A stretch of DNA of 64,000 nt from Bacteroidales bacterium (GTDB lineage Bacteria > Bacteroidota > Bacteroidia > Bacteroidales > VadinHA17), in NCBI GenBank assembly GCA_025454815.1, contig JALONR010000022.1, forward strand, positions 35,643 through 99,642. Direction: 5' to 3'. Below, piece after piece: positions 45,239 to 54,075 of this stretch. The notes beneath the pieces were generated by a model. The model had not been told where the DNA came from and did no database searches. It worked only from the letters and a program-made list of their open reading frames with translations. The number at the start of each line of letters is the position of its first letter. Position 1 is the stretch's first letter. The position numbers and the translations under genes were made by a program.

Positions 45239-46666
45239 ATGAATGACCCCAGGCAGGTATACGAGCTTGAACACGAAAAAACAGGGAAGCTGATGTGGAA
45301 ATACTTCCTGCCTGCATTTGCCAGCATGATGGCCAATGCCCTTTATAATGTGGTGGATCGTATCTATATAGGGCAGGGGGTGGATGCCCTTGCGCTGTCA
45401 GGACTGACAGTTGTTTTTCCGCTGATGATCATCATCATGGCCTTCGGGATGCTGGTGGGCATGGGCTCGGCAGTGCGAATCTCGCTTAGCCTCGGGGAGA
45501 AGGATTTCGATAGAGCCAACCGCATCCTGGGCAATGCATTTTTCCTCTCACTTTTTCTGGGAGTGGTGCTAATGGCGGCAGGTTTTCTCGTGAGAGACCA
45601 TGTCCTGCAGATATTCGGAGCAGGGCCCGAAACCATTCAATATGCTTCTGATTACTTTACCATCATCCTCCTGGGTACTCCTATGGCTATGATGGGTTTC
45701 GCCCTGAATAACGTCATCAGGGCAGAGGGTAATCCCCGGATTGCCATGTATTCAATGTTCATCAGTGCCGGGTTGAACATAATTCTTGACCCGATCTTCA
45801 TCTTCGGATTTGGAATGGGTGTAAAGGGAGCTGCCATTGCCACTGTGATATCACATGCATTCCTTGCGGCATGGGTCCTTCTTCATTTTCGCAGCAACAG
45901 AAGCGTTACCCGGCTGACTCTCATAAACTTCCGCCCCAATCTCTACATAATCAAATATATTGTCTCCATTGGTTTTGCTCCCTTTGCCATGAACATCGCC
46001 GCAAGCATTGTCACTGCAGTGATGAACACGAAGTTCATAAAATATGGTGGTGACATAGCGGTCGGTGCACTCGGTATTGTAAACAGCGCAACAATGATGC
46101 TGGTGATTTCAATCATCTCACTCAATATGGCCGTGCAGCCAATCATCGGCTTCAACTACGGTGCAGGACTGTTCTGCAGGGTTAAGGAGACAATCCTGAA
46201 GGCTATACGGTATGCCACACTTATCGCCATCGGAGGCTGGCTGCTCTGCATGCTTTTACCCGGAACAATTATCAGTATCTTCAATTCTGACAACATGGAA
46301 CTGCGGGAGGCAGGTATCCTTGGCCTTCGTATCTACTGCGCCATGTTGCCGGTAGTAGGTTTCCAGATAATTGCCTCCAACTATTTTCAGGCTATTGGCA
46401 AAGCAAGACTGGCAGCTTTCCTGTCACTGCTCCGCCAGATAATAGTCCTCCTGCCTCTCATAATCATCCTGCCCCACTTCTGGGGTGTGGCCGGAGTCTG
46501 GATTGCCAATCCTGTTTCTGATTTCATCGCGGCAGTGATCTCGTTCATCTATTTCCGCCGTGAGATAGGCAAACTCAACTGTGACATGCCCGTTGCCGGG
46601 AGAAGAGAACCGGTAATAGCGGGGAGAACAGAGCCGGTAATTGCAGCAAGAAAAGAACCGGAGTAA
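45239..46666 (+). CDS. MATE family efflux transporter
   Basis: The chosen start ATG 45239 (MNDPRQVYELEHEKTGKLMW) gives 475 residues; the 54 upstream codons in the track pass through the repeat and terminator region. The protein has about 12 membrane helices with NALYNVVDRIYIGQGVDALALSG-type and INFGYG-like (IGFNYGAGLF) segments of MATE exporters, which move drugs or metabolites out against Na+ or H+. The extreme C-terminus repeats EPVIAGR/EPVIAAR after the last helix. A promoter-like TTG-N19-CATCTTTG ends 6 bp before the ATG, so the mRNA may have almost no leader. It converges on cstA. Confidence 0.88.
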   Translation: MNDPRQVYELEHEKTGKLMWKYFLPAFASMMANALYNVVDRIYIGQGVDALALSGLTVVFPLMIIIMAFGMLVGMGSAVRISLSLGEKDFDRANRILGNAFFLSLFLGVVLMAAGFLVRDHVLQIFGAGPETIQYASDYFTIILLGTPMAMMGFALNNVIRAEGNPRIAMYSMFISAGLNIILDPIFIFGFGMGVKGAAIATVISHAFLAAWVLLHFRSNRSVTRLTLINFRPNLYIIKYIVSIGFAPFAMNIAASIVTAVMNTKFIKYGGDIAVGALGIVNSATMMLVISIISLNMAVQPIIGFNYGAGLFCRVKETILKAIRYATLIAIGGWLLCMLLPGTIISIFNSDNMELREAGILGLRIYCAMLPVVGFQIIASNYFQAIGKARLAAFLSLLRQIIVLLPLIIILPHFWGVAGVWIANPVSDFIAAVISFIYFRREIGKLNCDMPVAGRREPVIAGRTEPVIAARKEPE

Positions 46667-46709
46667 ATAGTGATAAAGGAATCTGTTCTAACAGCGGGAG
46701 GGTAAAAAA

Positions 46710-48191
46710 CTATTGACCACCTTCCGTTTTCTTTTTCTTCAGCACCGCCAGGAAAAGTACAAATGCAGCTGCAGCCGCGGTTAATCCGATCAAAACGGAG
46801 GTCTTCATCGGTAGTGCCAGCCCTCCTCCTGAATGAGGGGCTGAAAGAAGATAGGTGACGCAGACGGCAGTGATGAACAAGGCCGGCAAAGACATAATAA
46901 GATGAGTCTTGCCCCTGAGTCCCAGGTACATTGCAATGGTCCAGCAGGTAATGGCTGCAAGCGCCTGGTTTGAGATGCCGACGAATTTCCATATCCGCGC
47001 AAACTCATCTTTCATTACGAAGGTAAGAATGAATGCCAGGGTGAACACAGGCACAACTATCAGCAGCCTTGAGGAGATCTTCTTCTGCTGCAGCCCCAGC
47101 ATGTCAGCTATGGTAAGCCTGGCACTCCTGAAGGCAGTATCGCCTGATGTAACCGGACAGGCTACAACGCCTACCACGGCAATGATGGCTCCTGCCTTGC
47201 CAAGCCACGACCGGCAAATCTCATTTACAAGCCATGCAGGATCAGGCTTTACTGAGGGGTTGTCAGCCAGCGGATGGGTGAACGCATAGTTAAGCCCATG
47301 CACATCGCCCATGTAGTTCATGGCAGCAGTAGCCCATATCATTGCCACAATACCTTCGGCGATCATGGCTCCATAGAAAATATGTCTCCCCTGTCTTTCA
47401 GATTTCAGGCACCTGGCCATTAGTGGCGATTGTGTAGCGTGAAATCCGGAGATGGCACCGCAGGAGACCACTATGAAGAGGAAGGGGAAGATGGTATTGG
47501 TGGCAGCATCAGGCTGGAAGTTAATGAGACTTGCAGGAGTAAGTTCCATCAGTGTGAGATTTCCTCCGGCCCAGTTAAATATCAGGCCTCCAAAAACTCC
47601 CATGGCCATAAAAATCAGGGCTGCACCAAAGAAAGGATAGAGCAGCCCGATGATTTTGTCAATTGGGAGAAGGGTAGCCAGGATATAATAGAAGAAAATC
47701 AGTCCCAGCCAGAATGTCAGGCTGAATCCTGACATGGTGTATAGCAGTTTGGCGGGGCCGCTTACGAAAGCCACACCCACAAAGACAAGCAGAAGCAGGG
47801 TGAAGGCTCTCAGGAACATACGCATCGGCCTGCCCAGGTAGGTTCCCACAAGCTCAGGCAGGCTGGCACCGCCATTGCGGACAGAGAGCATCCCTCCGAA
47901 GTAATCATGTGTGGCTCCCATAAAGATACATCCCAACACTATCCAGATATAGACAACAGGTCCGTACATTGCTCCCAGTATGGCGCCGAAGATCGGCCCC
48001 AGGCCGGCAATATTCAGGAACTGTATCATGAAAACCCGCCACCCTTTCATGGGGATGTAGTCAATGCCGTCATTTTTTGTGAATGCCGGGGTGGCCCGGT
48101 CAGGGTCTGTCCCGAAGAATCTTTCGGCCACTCTCCCGTAGACAAGGTATCCCAGGATAAGCAGAGTGACCGACACTGCCAGGGTAATCAT
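46710..48191 (-). CDS. cstA: Carbon starvation protein A family transporter
   Basis: CstA-family proteins are inner-membrane carriers for pyruvate or peptides. The 493-residue protein has about 14 predicted helices and clear family segments: FLNIAGLGPIFGAILGAMYG near residue 58, GATHDYFGGMLSVRNGG near 92, and GFHATQSPLMARCL near 260. It is shorter than E. coli CstA (about 700 residues), as is usual for this subgroup. It ends in KKKKTEGGQ. The partner two-component systems known in other bacteria are not adjacent; the RprXY-like pair is 2 kb away with lepA between. Confidence 0.88.
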   Translation of the reverse strand: MITLAVSVTLLILGYLVYGRVAERFFGTDPDRATPAFTKNDGIDYIPMKGWRVFMIQFLNIAGLGPIFGAILGAMYGPVVYIWIVLGCIFMGATHDYFGGMLSVRNGGASLPELVGTYLGRPMRMFLRAFTLLLLVFVGVAFVSGPAKLLYTMSGFSLTFWLGLIFFYYILATLLPIDKIIGLLYPFFGAALIFMAMGVFGGLIFNWAGGNLTLMELTPASLINFQPDAATNTIFPFLFIVVSCGAISGFHATQSPLMARCLKSERQGRHIFYGAMIAEGIVAMIWATAAMNYMGDVHGLNYAFTHPLADNPSVKPDPAWLVNEICRSWLGKAGAIIAVVGVVACPVTSGDTAFRSARLTIADMLGLQQKKISSRLLIVVPVFTLAFILTFVMKDEFARIWKFVGISNQALAAITCWTIAMYLGLRGKTHLIMSLPALFITAVCVTYLLSAPHSGGGLALPMKTSVLIGLTAAAAAFVLFLAVLKKKKTEGGQ

Positions 48192-48280
48192 CCTTTCCTG
48201 TTTAAGTAATCCCCTAAATTAATGAAATTGCCGTACAGTACGATGGTTGTATGCACCAATAAATGAAAGGCCAAATTGTA

Positions 48281-48288
48281 TATATTTG
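48281..48288 (+). promoter_or_regulatory. -7 element TATATTTG before lepA
   Basis: TATATTTG matches the consensus 26 bp before the lepA ATG. No TTTG is seen at -33. RNA should start near 48295, which excludes the track's upstream ATG at 48276. Confidence 0.5.
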
Positions 48289-48314
48289 CACCTGAATTGA
48301 ACCGGTCATCTCTG

Positions 48315-50102
48315 ATGGATAACATACGCAACTTCTGCATAATAGCACATATCGACCACGGCAAGAGCACTCTTGCCGACAGGCTGCTTGAGATGACAAG
48401 GACCATTGATGCACGTGAGTTCCAGGACCAGGTTCTTGATGACATGGACCTTGAGAGGGAGCGTGGAATCACTATCAAGAGCCATGCAATACAGATGGCT
48501 TACAATCACGGGGGCAGGAATTATTTCCTTAACCTGATTGACACTCCGGGTCATGTTGATTTCTCGTATGAAGTGTCACGCTCCATCGCCGCCTGCGAGG
48601 GGGCACTGCTGGTGGTTGATGCCACCCAGGGTATACAGGCACAGACTATTTCGAACCTTTATATGGCCATAGAGCACGGCCTCGAGATAATCCCGGTGTT
48701 AAACAAGATGGATTCACCGAGCGCTATGCCCGAGGAGGTGAAGGACCAGATTGTGGACCTTATAGGGTGCACCAGGGAGGAGATTATTGAAGCCAGTGCC
48801 CGCACAGGAATGGGAGTGGAAGAGATAATGGAGGCCATTATAAGCAGGGTTCCGGCACCCGGGGGTGATCCGGATGCACCGCTGCAGGCACTCATCTTTG
48901 ACTCTGTGTTCAATTCGTTCCGTGGTATCATCGCATACTTCAAGATAGCCAACGGTACCGTAAGGACGCATGACCTGGTCAAATTTGTAAATACCGGCAG
49001 GGAGTATGACGCCGATGAGATAGGTGTTCTCAAGCTGAAGAGGGAACCGCGTGATGTACTAAGCGCCGGAGATGTCGGGTATATCATTTCGGGAATCAAG
49101 ATATCGGCGGAAGTGAAGGTGGGTGACACCATTACACATGTTGCACGGCCTTGTGACAAGGCGATATCAGGATTCGCCGATGTGAAACCGATGGTGTTTG
49201 CGGGGATTTACCCCGTTGATGCGGATGACTACGAAGATCTGCGGGCATCAATTGAGAAACTCCAGTTGAATGATGCCTCACTGACATTTGTTCCGGAATC
49301 ATCGGCAGCACTCGGATTCGGTTTCCGCTGCGGCTTCCTCGGTCTGCTGCACATGGAGATAATACAGGAGAGACTTGACAGGGAGTTCGACATGGACGTC
49401 ATCACAACAGTCCCCAACGTCTCCTTCAGGGTACTTACAACAAAAGGGGATATAGTAGATGTTCACAACCCATCGGGACTCCCCCCGGTTACGGTAATAG
49501 AGGAAATAGAGGAACCATATATTCATGCACAGGTGATATCCAAGTCGGAATACCTGGGTCCTATCCTGAAGCTCTGTATCGACAAACGGGGGGCGCTCAA
49601 GAACCAGGTTTACCTTACCAGTGACAGGGTGGAGGTGACATTTGACATGCCTCTCTCTGAGATTGTGTTTGATTTCTATGACAAACTGAAGAGCATATCA
49701 AAGGGGTACGCATCCTTTGACTATCACATCACCGGATATAAGAAGGCTGACCTGGTGAGGCTTGACATTCTTCTTAACGGCGAGATGGTTGATGCTCTCT
49801 CAACACTGATCTACAGGGGTCATGCATACGACTTCGGGCGAAGGATGTGTGAGAAACTTCGTGAGCTTATACCGAGACAGCAGTTTGATATTGCCATCCA
49901 GGCTGCAATAGGTGCCAAGATAATAGCCCGTGAAACTGTCAAGGCAGTCCGCAAGGACGTTACTGCCAAATGTTACGGCGGGGATATCACCAGGAAGAGG
50001 AAACTGCTTGAAAAACAGAAGAAAGGAAAGAAAAGGATGCGCCAGATAGGCAACGTTGAGGTGCCGCAGCAGGCATTCCTGGCCGTTCTTAAGCTCGACT
50101 GA
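48315..50102 (+). CDS. lepA: Elongation factor 4 (LepA)
   Basis: LepA is a ribosomal GTPase thought to act in back-translocation or 30S assembly. ATG 48315 ([19 protein letters not shown]) gives 595 residues, the normal length. The G motifs are AHIDHGKST (residues 11-19), [15 protein letters not shown] near 76 and NKMDSP near 131. The C-terminal LepA-specific domain includes [21 protein letters not shown]. It is divergent from cstA. Confidence 0.97.
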   Translation: MDNIRNFCIIAHIDHGKSTLADRLLEMTRTIDAREFQDQVLDDMDLERERGITIKSHAIQMAYNHGGRNYFLNLIDTPGHVDFSYEVSRSIAACEGALLVVDATQGIQAQTISNLYMAIEHGLEIIPVLNKMDSPSAMPEEVKDQIVDLIGCTREEIIEASARTGMGVEEIMEAIISRVPAPGGDPDAPLQALIFDSVFNSFRGIIAYFKIANGTVRTHDLVKFVNTGREYDADEIGVLKLKREPRDVLSAGDVGYIISGIKISAEVKVGDTITHVARPCDKAISGFADVKPMVFAGIYPVDADDYEDLRASIEKLQLNDASLTFVPESSAALGFGFRCGFLGLLHMEIIQERLDREFDMDVITTVPNVSFRVLTTKGDIVDVHNPSGLPPVTVIEEIEEPYIHAQVISKSEYLGPILKLCIDKRGALKNQVYLTSDRVEVTFDMPLSEIVFDFYDKLKSISKGYASFDYHITGYKKADLVRLDILLNGEMVDALSTLIYRGHAYDFGRRMCEKLRELIPRQQFDIAIQAAIGAKIIARETVKAVRKDVTAKCYGGDITRKRKLLEKQKKGKKRMRQIGNVEVPQQAFLAVLKLD

Positions 50103-50124
50103 CGCAAAAAAAACTTGCAGGGTA

Positions 50125-50153
50125 TTGCAAATAAAGAAATTATGTTAACTTAG
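50125..50153 (+). promoter_or_regulatory. Promoter-like pair after lepA
   Basis: TTG (50125-50127), an 18-base spacer and TAACTTAG (50146-50153) differ from the consensus at one -7 base. It would start RNA near 50160, just after lepA. Confidence 0.4.
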
Positions 50154-50159
50154 CACCTC

Positions 50160-50258
50160 GTTGGGCTTTGACGGGAAGATAATCATACTAGTCGAAAGAC
50201 CCTGAAACTAACCTAGACTCATACCCCGTGCGGATCACTTCGTACGGGGTATTTATTT
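50160..50258 (+). ncRNA. Candidate small RNA between lepA and the response regulator
   Basis: The plus strand here folds into two stems joined by a linker. Stem 1 pairs GGGCTTTGAC (50163-50172) with GTCGAAAGACCC (50191-50202), with two single-base bulges. The terminator stem starts at 50221. The linker UGAAACUAACCUAGACUC (50203-50220) stays single-stranded. The segment 50199-50215 is complementary to 52806-52822, on the other side of the two-component genes. There is no ORF on the plus strand. The terminator may simply serve lepA, in which case this is its 3' UTR. Confidence 0.4.
50221..50258 (+). terminator. Terminator after lepA / candidate RNA
   Basis: ATACCCCGTGCG and CGTACGGGGTAT form a 12-bp stem with one G-U pair and an 8-base loop, followed by TTATTT. 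Confidence 0.8.
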
Positions 50259-50271
50259 CACCGGCCCCGGT

Positions 50272-50958
50272 TCAGCAGAGCAGCTTGTATCCCTTGCCAT
50301 GTATGTTGAGAATTTCCACCTTCTCATCCTTGCTCAGGTATTTGCGAAGCTTGGTGATATAAACGTCCATACTCCTGGCATTGAAGTAATTGTCATCTAT
50401 CCAGATCGATTTAAGGGCGAAGTTGCGTTCAAGCACCTCATTCCGGTGCCGGCACAGCAGCTCAAGCAGCTCTGACTCCTTGGTGGTGAGCTTACGCGAT
50501 TGATCATTGAAAGTGAGGAGCTGTTTTGTCACATCAAATGTGAATCTGCCAATTGTATAGGAATCAACCGGTGCATCTGCGGTCCTGCGGGAAGAACGCC
50601 TGAGAATAGCCTCGATGCGGTAAATAAGCTCTTCCATTGAGAACGGTTTTGTCAGGTAGTCATCGGCTCCTGACTTAAACCCCTCTATTACATCTTCCTT
50701 CAGATTTTTCGCTGTCAGGAAGATAATGGGAATGTGGGGGTCAATCTCCCTGATATTTCTTGCAAGTGAGAAACCGTCAAGCTCCGGCATCATAACGTCG
50801 AGAAGACATAGATGAAACTTCTCTTTCCTGAAGAGCTCCTTCGCCTTTGCTCCGTCAGTGACCAGAGTGGTTTCATACTCCCTTGCTGCGAGATAATTCT
50901 TCAGAAGCTGCCCCAGATTCGGATCGTCCTCTGCAAGCAGGATGCTAACCTTTTTCAT
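50272..50958 (-). CDS. rprY: Two-component response regulator, RprY-like (OmpR/PhoB type)
   Basis: The 228-residue protein has a receiver domain (ILLAEDDPNLGQLL, phospho-Asp in CLLDVMMPELDG near residue 54, Lys in YLTKPFS near 103) and a winged-helix DNA-binding domain (RKLTTKESELLELLCRHRNEV). It resembles RprY of Bacteroides fragilis in layout and pairing. The symbol is by resemblance only. It lies 90 bp after the kinase gene on the same strand. The targets are not readable here. Confidence 0.8.
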   Translation of the reverse strand: MKKVSILLAEDDPNLGQLLKNYLAAREYETTLVTDGAKAKELFRKEKFHLCLLDVMMPELDGFSLARNIREIDPHIPIIFLTAKNLKEDVIEGFKSGADDYLTKPFSMEELIYRIEAILRRSSRRTADAPVDSYTIGRFTFDVTKQLLTFNDQSRKLTTKESELLELLCRHRNEVLERNFALKSIWIDDNYFNARSMDVYITKLRKYLSKDEKVEILNIHGKGYKLLC

Positions 50959-51048
50959 TCGCTTTTCAATTTATATGTTACTGGCATGAATGGGCCCGCA
51001 TAGGATAGTTTCATAAAGTCTTTTCGTGCTCCTTTTCTCATGCAAATC

Positions 51049-52587
51049 TCATTTTGGCTGTTCTTTCGGAAGATGAATGATTACCCTTGTTCCCTTGCCG
51101 GTCTGGCTTTCAACCTTGATGGTTCCGAAGTGTTCTTCCGTTATCTTTTTCACATAGCTGAGTCCCAGGCCGAAACCTTTTATATTGTGTGTGTTGCCTG
51201 AAGGGACGCGGTAAAATTTCTCGAAGATCTGTTTCTGATGCTCACGCGGGATACCGATGCCGTTGTCAGACACCGTTATGACAATTCCCCTGTGCCAGGC
51301 TGCCGTTGACACTGTTATTTCAGGTGTTGTCACGGAATATTTGAGGGCATTGTCTATGAGGTTGAGGAGGACATTGAAAAAGTTTGTCTCGTCAAGTGTG
51401 ACTATGGGGTCAGAGGCATCCAGGAAGGTGGAGATGGTTCCACCCCTTCCGTTTACCTGTAGTTTAAATGCATCTACGGCCCTCAGGATTATGGCATGCA
51501 GGTCAGTGGGCTGTTTGTTGAGTTCAAGTTTTCCCTTCTCGAAGATGGCTGTCTGAAGGACTCTTTCCACCAGCACCTTCAGCCTGTTGCTCTCCTCGCT
51601 GATTACTGTTGCAAGGCCGGTTGCATTCCGGGCGCTCTCCGGGATGGTTTTGTCTGTCAGCATCTGCGATGCCAGTGAGATTGTGGCAATAGGAGTCTTG
51701 AGCTCATGTGTCATGTTGTTGATGAAGTCACTCCTTATCTCTGACAGCCTCTTCTGGCGGAAGATGACAATGAAGGTGCCGGTTGAAAGCAGGATAAGCA
51801 GCAGCACGATCAGCATCGATGAGATGGCCATAAAGGCTATCTGGCTGAACTTATACTCCTCTTCCTTTGGGAAATAGATGGTAAGGATATTGTTTCCCGG
51901 GACCGGGTCATTGGGAAACAACTGCCTCAGGTACTTATTGGCGATACCGCTCTCTGAATAACCGGTTGTGCGATAGATTATGTCTCCGTAGGCTCCCCTA
52001 ACCGCACACTCATAGTCAAGGTGAATACCTACCGCATCAAGTGATTTCCTGATATGGTTGTTCAGCTCATCATGGGTGAAGCGGTCACGCAGGGGAGGTG
52101 TTTCATGAAGTATCCGGCTGACTATATTCTCAATGGAGACGATCTTGCTTGTCATTCGGGTTGTGGCTCCTGCAGAGAGGATCTGTTCATCGGGCTCGCT
52201 GTTCTCAAAGAATTCCTCCACACCCAGGCTGTCGGAATCGAGAAGGTATGTATACCCGGCCCTGCTGATTATAACTGACCTGACATCAGGATCAAAGCCG
52301 TACCTCTCCAGCAGCTTGGCTTCAGCAGCCTGCTGGCCTGTCATTGCTTCATTCTCTCCATTACCGGCAGGAACCTGTGCGGGACTGATTTCACTCATGA
52401 TCCGGTTGTAGGTCTCAGCTTTTTCAAGTTCGGACACCACCTCTTTCAGGGCTTCATTTACCCCGAACCTGAACTGTTGGTCTTCTGCACTTACAACATT
52501 GTTGATCCACCTGAACTGGATGATCACCAGGGCTGATATGGCCAGGAAAAAAAATACTGCAAGAAGTACAATGTAAGAGCGCTTCAT
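51049..52587 (-). CDS. rprX: Sensor histidine kinase, RprX-like
   Basis: The 512-residue kinase has two membrane helices (residues ~5-27, and FMAISSMLIVLLLILLSTG near 252-270) around a ~220-residue periplasmic sensor with no named domain. The phospho-His lies in MTHELKTPIATISLASQ (about residue 293). ATP-site motifs are LIDNALKYS, DNGIGIP and GFGLGLSYV. It precedes its regulator gene. A -7-like TATTTTTG lies 10 bases before its ATG, so the mRNA leader may be very short. Confidence 0.85.
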   Translation of the reverse strand: MKRSYIVLLAVFFFLAISALVIIQFRWINNVVSAEDQQFRFGVNEALKEVVSELEKAETYNRIMSEISPAQVPAGNGENEAMTGQQAAEAKLLERYGFDPDVRSVIISRAGYTYLLDSDSLGVEEFFENSEPDEQILSAGATTRMTSKIVSIENIVSRILHETPPLRDRFTHDELNNHIRKSLDAVGIHLDYECAVRGAYGDIIYRTTGYSESGIANKYLRQLFPNDPVPGNNILTIYFPKEEEYKFSQIAFMAISSMLIVLLLILLSTGTFIVIFRQKRLSEIRSDFINNMTHELKTPIATISLASQMLTDKTIPESARNATGLATVISEESNRLKVLVERVLQTAIFEKGKLELNKQPTDLHAIILRAVDAFKLQVNGRGGTISTFLDASDPIVTLDETNFFNVLLNLIDNALKYSVTTPEITVSTAAWHRGIVITVSDNGIGIPREHQKQIFEKFYRVPSGNTHNIKGFGLGLSYVKKITEEHFGTIKVESQTGKGTRVIIHLPKEQPK

Positions 52588-52760
52588 GATGTAACAAAAA
52601 TAGTCTCTTAAAACCTTAATACATAGCCCTGCCCCAACCTATTTTCCATACTTTTATCATGATACAAAATAAAACAATACTAAAAAAATGTTAAAAATCA
52701 ATATATTAACATATCCTTAAGGAAGAGATCCCGATTTTTTTCTGATATTTGCATCAGTTA

Positions 52761-52776
52761 TGGCACGATAATTGTA
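52761..52776 (+). promoter_or_regulatory. Sigma-54-like promoter
   Basis: TGGCACG-ATAA-TTGTA matches the -24/-12 form TGGCACG-N4-TTGCW at every position but one: the C of the -12 GC is T. Spacing is exact. It would start RNA near 52786. The window encodes a sigma-54 activator at 39.5 kb. Confidence 0.45.
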
Positions 52777-52785
52777 ATAACATAA

Positions 52786-52870
52786 AAGGAGTTTTTTTCA
52801 TAGGTTAGGTTAGTTTTAGGGTTAACACTGAAGAGGAGGCGAGAAATTGTCTCCTCTTTCTCTTGTTTAC
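52786..52870 (+). ncRNA. Candidate small RNA upstream of the sensor kinase
   Basis: After the sigma-54-like element comes an unstructured A/G/T stretch with the repeat TAGGTTAGGTTAGTTTTAGG (52801-52820), then a terminator. The segment 52806-52822 is complementary, with one G-U pair, to 50199-50215. There is no plus-strand ORF with a ribosome site. The layout, antisense-type segment plus terminator, is that of a bacterial base-pairing RNA. Confidence 0.4.
52831..52870 (+). terminator. Terminator with GAAA tetraloop
   Basis: AAGAGGAGGCGA and TTGTCTCCTCTT form a 12-bp stem with two G-U pairs closed by GAAA, followed by TCTCTTGTTT. Only the plus strand gives a T-rich tail, so a plus-strand transcript is expected although both flanking genes are on minus. 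Confidence 0.7.
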
Positions 52871-52912
52871 ATGGCTTGTCAGGATTTCTAACCCGTTTCC
52901 CTCCATGTCCGG

Positions 52913-53341
52913 TTAAAGTGCAAGCAGTGACAGGTTTCTGTCGCTGACTTCCCTGCTGTCAAGGATGAACACTGCTGTTATCTCCGGTATTTTACGCAGT
53001 TCTGCAGCCAGTTCTTCGGCTTCATTTCTGGTATGGTTCCCTCCGGGGAGGACAAGGAAATCAATGTTTTTAAGTTTTCGCAGCAGCAGGTTTCCTCCAC
53101 TGCGGTTTGAAACAAGTGTGAATGCCTGGTCCCGGGGGATGAATTTTGAGAAGATACCGCTTCCTGCCGGGCCATTGACAATGATCTCCTCTTCTGATTT
53201 TCTGAGGGTACTTCCGAGGTGGCGGTTGATCATCACAGAAAGCCTGTAGTCAGGTTCTGCGGAGACCACGCCCAGGAAGTGGAAGGCTTGTGGTTCTCCG
53301 CTTTCAATGGTATGTCTTGTGATCTTCCTTTCCCTTGTCAT
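52913..53341 (-). CDS. IPExxxVDY family protein
   Basis: The 142-residue protein matches a small Bacteroidota family of unknown function placed next to rnc. Conserved-looking parts are HFLGVVSAEPDYRLSVMIN, VSNRSGGNLLLRKLKNIDFL and KIPEITAVFILD near the C-terminus. It has no signal peptide and no catalytic motif that I can name. It overlaps rnc by 4 bp. Confidence 0.75.
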   Translation of the reverse strand: MTRERKITRHTIESGEPQAFHFLGVVSAEPDYRLSVMINRHLGSTLRKSEEEIIVNGPAGSGIFSKFIPRDQAFTLVSNRSGGNLLLRKLKNIDFLVLPGGNHTRNEAEELAAELRKIPEITAVFILDSREVSDRNLSLLAL

Positions 53342-54075
53342 GTTTTCAACAGCCCCAGCATTTTAAGGGCAGCCAACGAGGCTTCCTGTTCTGCCTCTTT
53401 CTTTGTGGCGCCGGTTCCCCGGGTGATTTCCTCGTTATTTATTTCCAGCGTCACGGTAAAGAGTGGCTGCAAACCTGTGCCGGATGGTTTTTCCCGTGAG
53501 GTGAAGTTAAGCTTTTGTTTGTTTTTCTGGCAATATTCAAGTATCATGCTCTTGTAATCCGTTTCGGAAGCCAGCACTGCACCCAGGTTGAGATGTTTCT
53601 TCAGCCCCCGTTCAATGAAGAACCTGCTTGTCCGGTCAAACCCGGTATCGATGAAAAGGGCCCCCACGAGTGCTTCAACGGCATTGCCGTAGAGATTCCG
53701 GGGAGAGTCGGTGGCTGCCAGGTTTGAAACGATCAGCCTGTCAAGCCCCATTGACAGCCCGAGGTTGTTGAGAGTCTCGCGGTTGACTATCCGTGCCCGG
53801 GTCTTTGTAAGGAATCCTTCAGGTGCTTCCGGGTAAAGCCGGAAGAGGTAGTCGGAAAGGATACTGTCAATAATGGCATCACCCAGGTATTCAAGTCTTT
53901 CATTGTTGATCCTGACGCCGTCGGGAAGGGTATAGGTTGCAGACCGGTGTATGAAGGCCATTTCATACAGTCTGAGGTTAACAGGTCTGAACCCGAGAAG
54001 TTTCTTGAGTTCCGAGCGGAATTTTCTCCGTTCGTGAATAAGTGTGTTGTTCTTCTTCCTGTAAAGCAGGAACAC
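53338..54075 (-). CDS. rnc: Ribonuclease III
   Basis: RNase III cuts double-stranded RNA in rRNA and mRNA processing. The 245-residue protein has the catalytic motif NERLEYLGDAIIDSIL (about residues 58-73), a second acidic site in NAVEALVGALFIDTG (about 132) and a C-terminal double-stranded RNA-binding domain (NKQKLNFTSREKPSGTG to ATKKEAEQEASLAALKML). It overlaps fabF by one base. If the two candidate RNAs nearby do pair, this enzyme could process the duplex. Confidence 0.95.
   Translation of the reverse strand: MFLLYRKKNNTLIHERRKFRSELKKLLGFRPVNLRLYEMAFIHRSATYTLPDGVRINNERLEYLGDAIIDSILSDYLFRLYPEAPEGFLTKTRARIVNRETLNNLGLSMGLDRLIVSNLAATDSPRNLYGNAVEALVGALFIDTGFDRTSRFFIERGLKKHLNLGAVLASETDYKSMILEYCQKNKQKLNFTSREKPSGTGLQPLFTVTLEINNEEITRGTGATKKEAEQEASLAALKMLGLLKT

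Larger units (their letters stand above)
52588..52912. other. Intergenic region between the kinase and IPExxxVDY genes
   Basis: This 325-bp gap contains the kinase promoter side (A/T-rich, 52588-52740), a sigma-54-like element at 52761, a candidate small RNA and its terminator. From 52870 to 52912 I see nothing. Confidence 0.5.
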
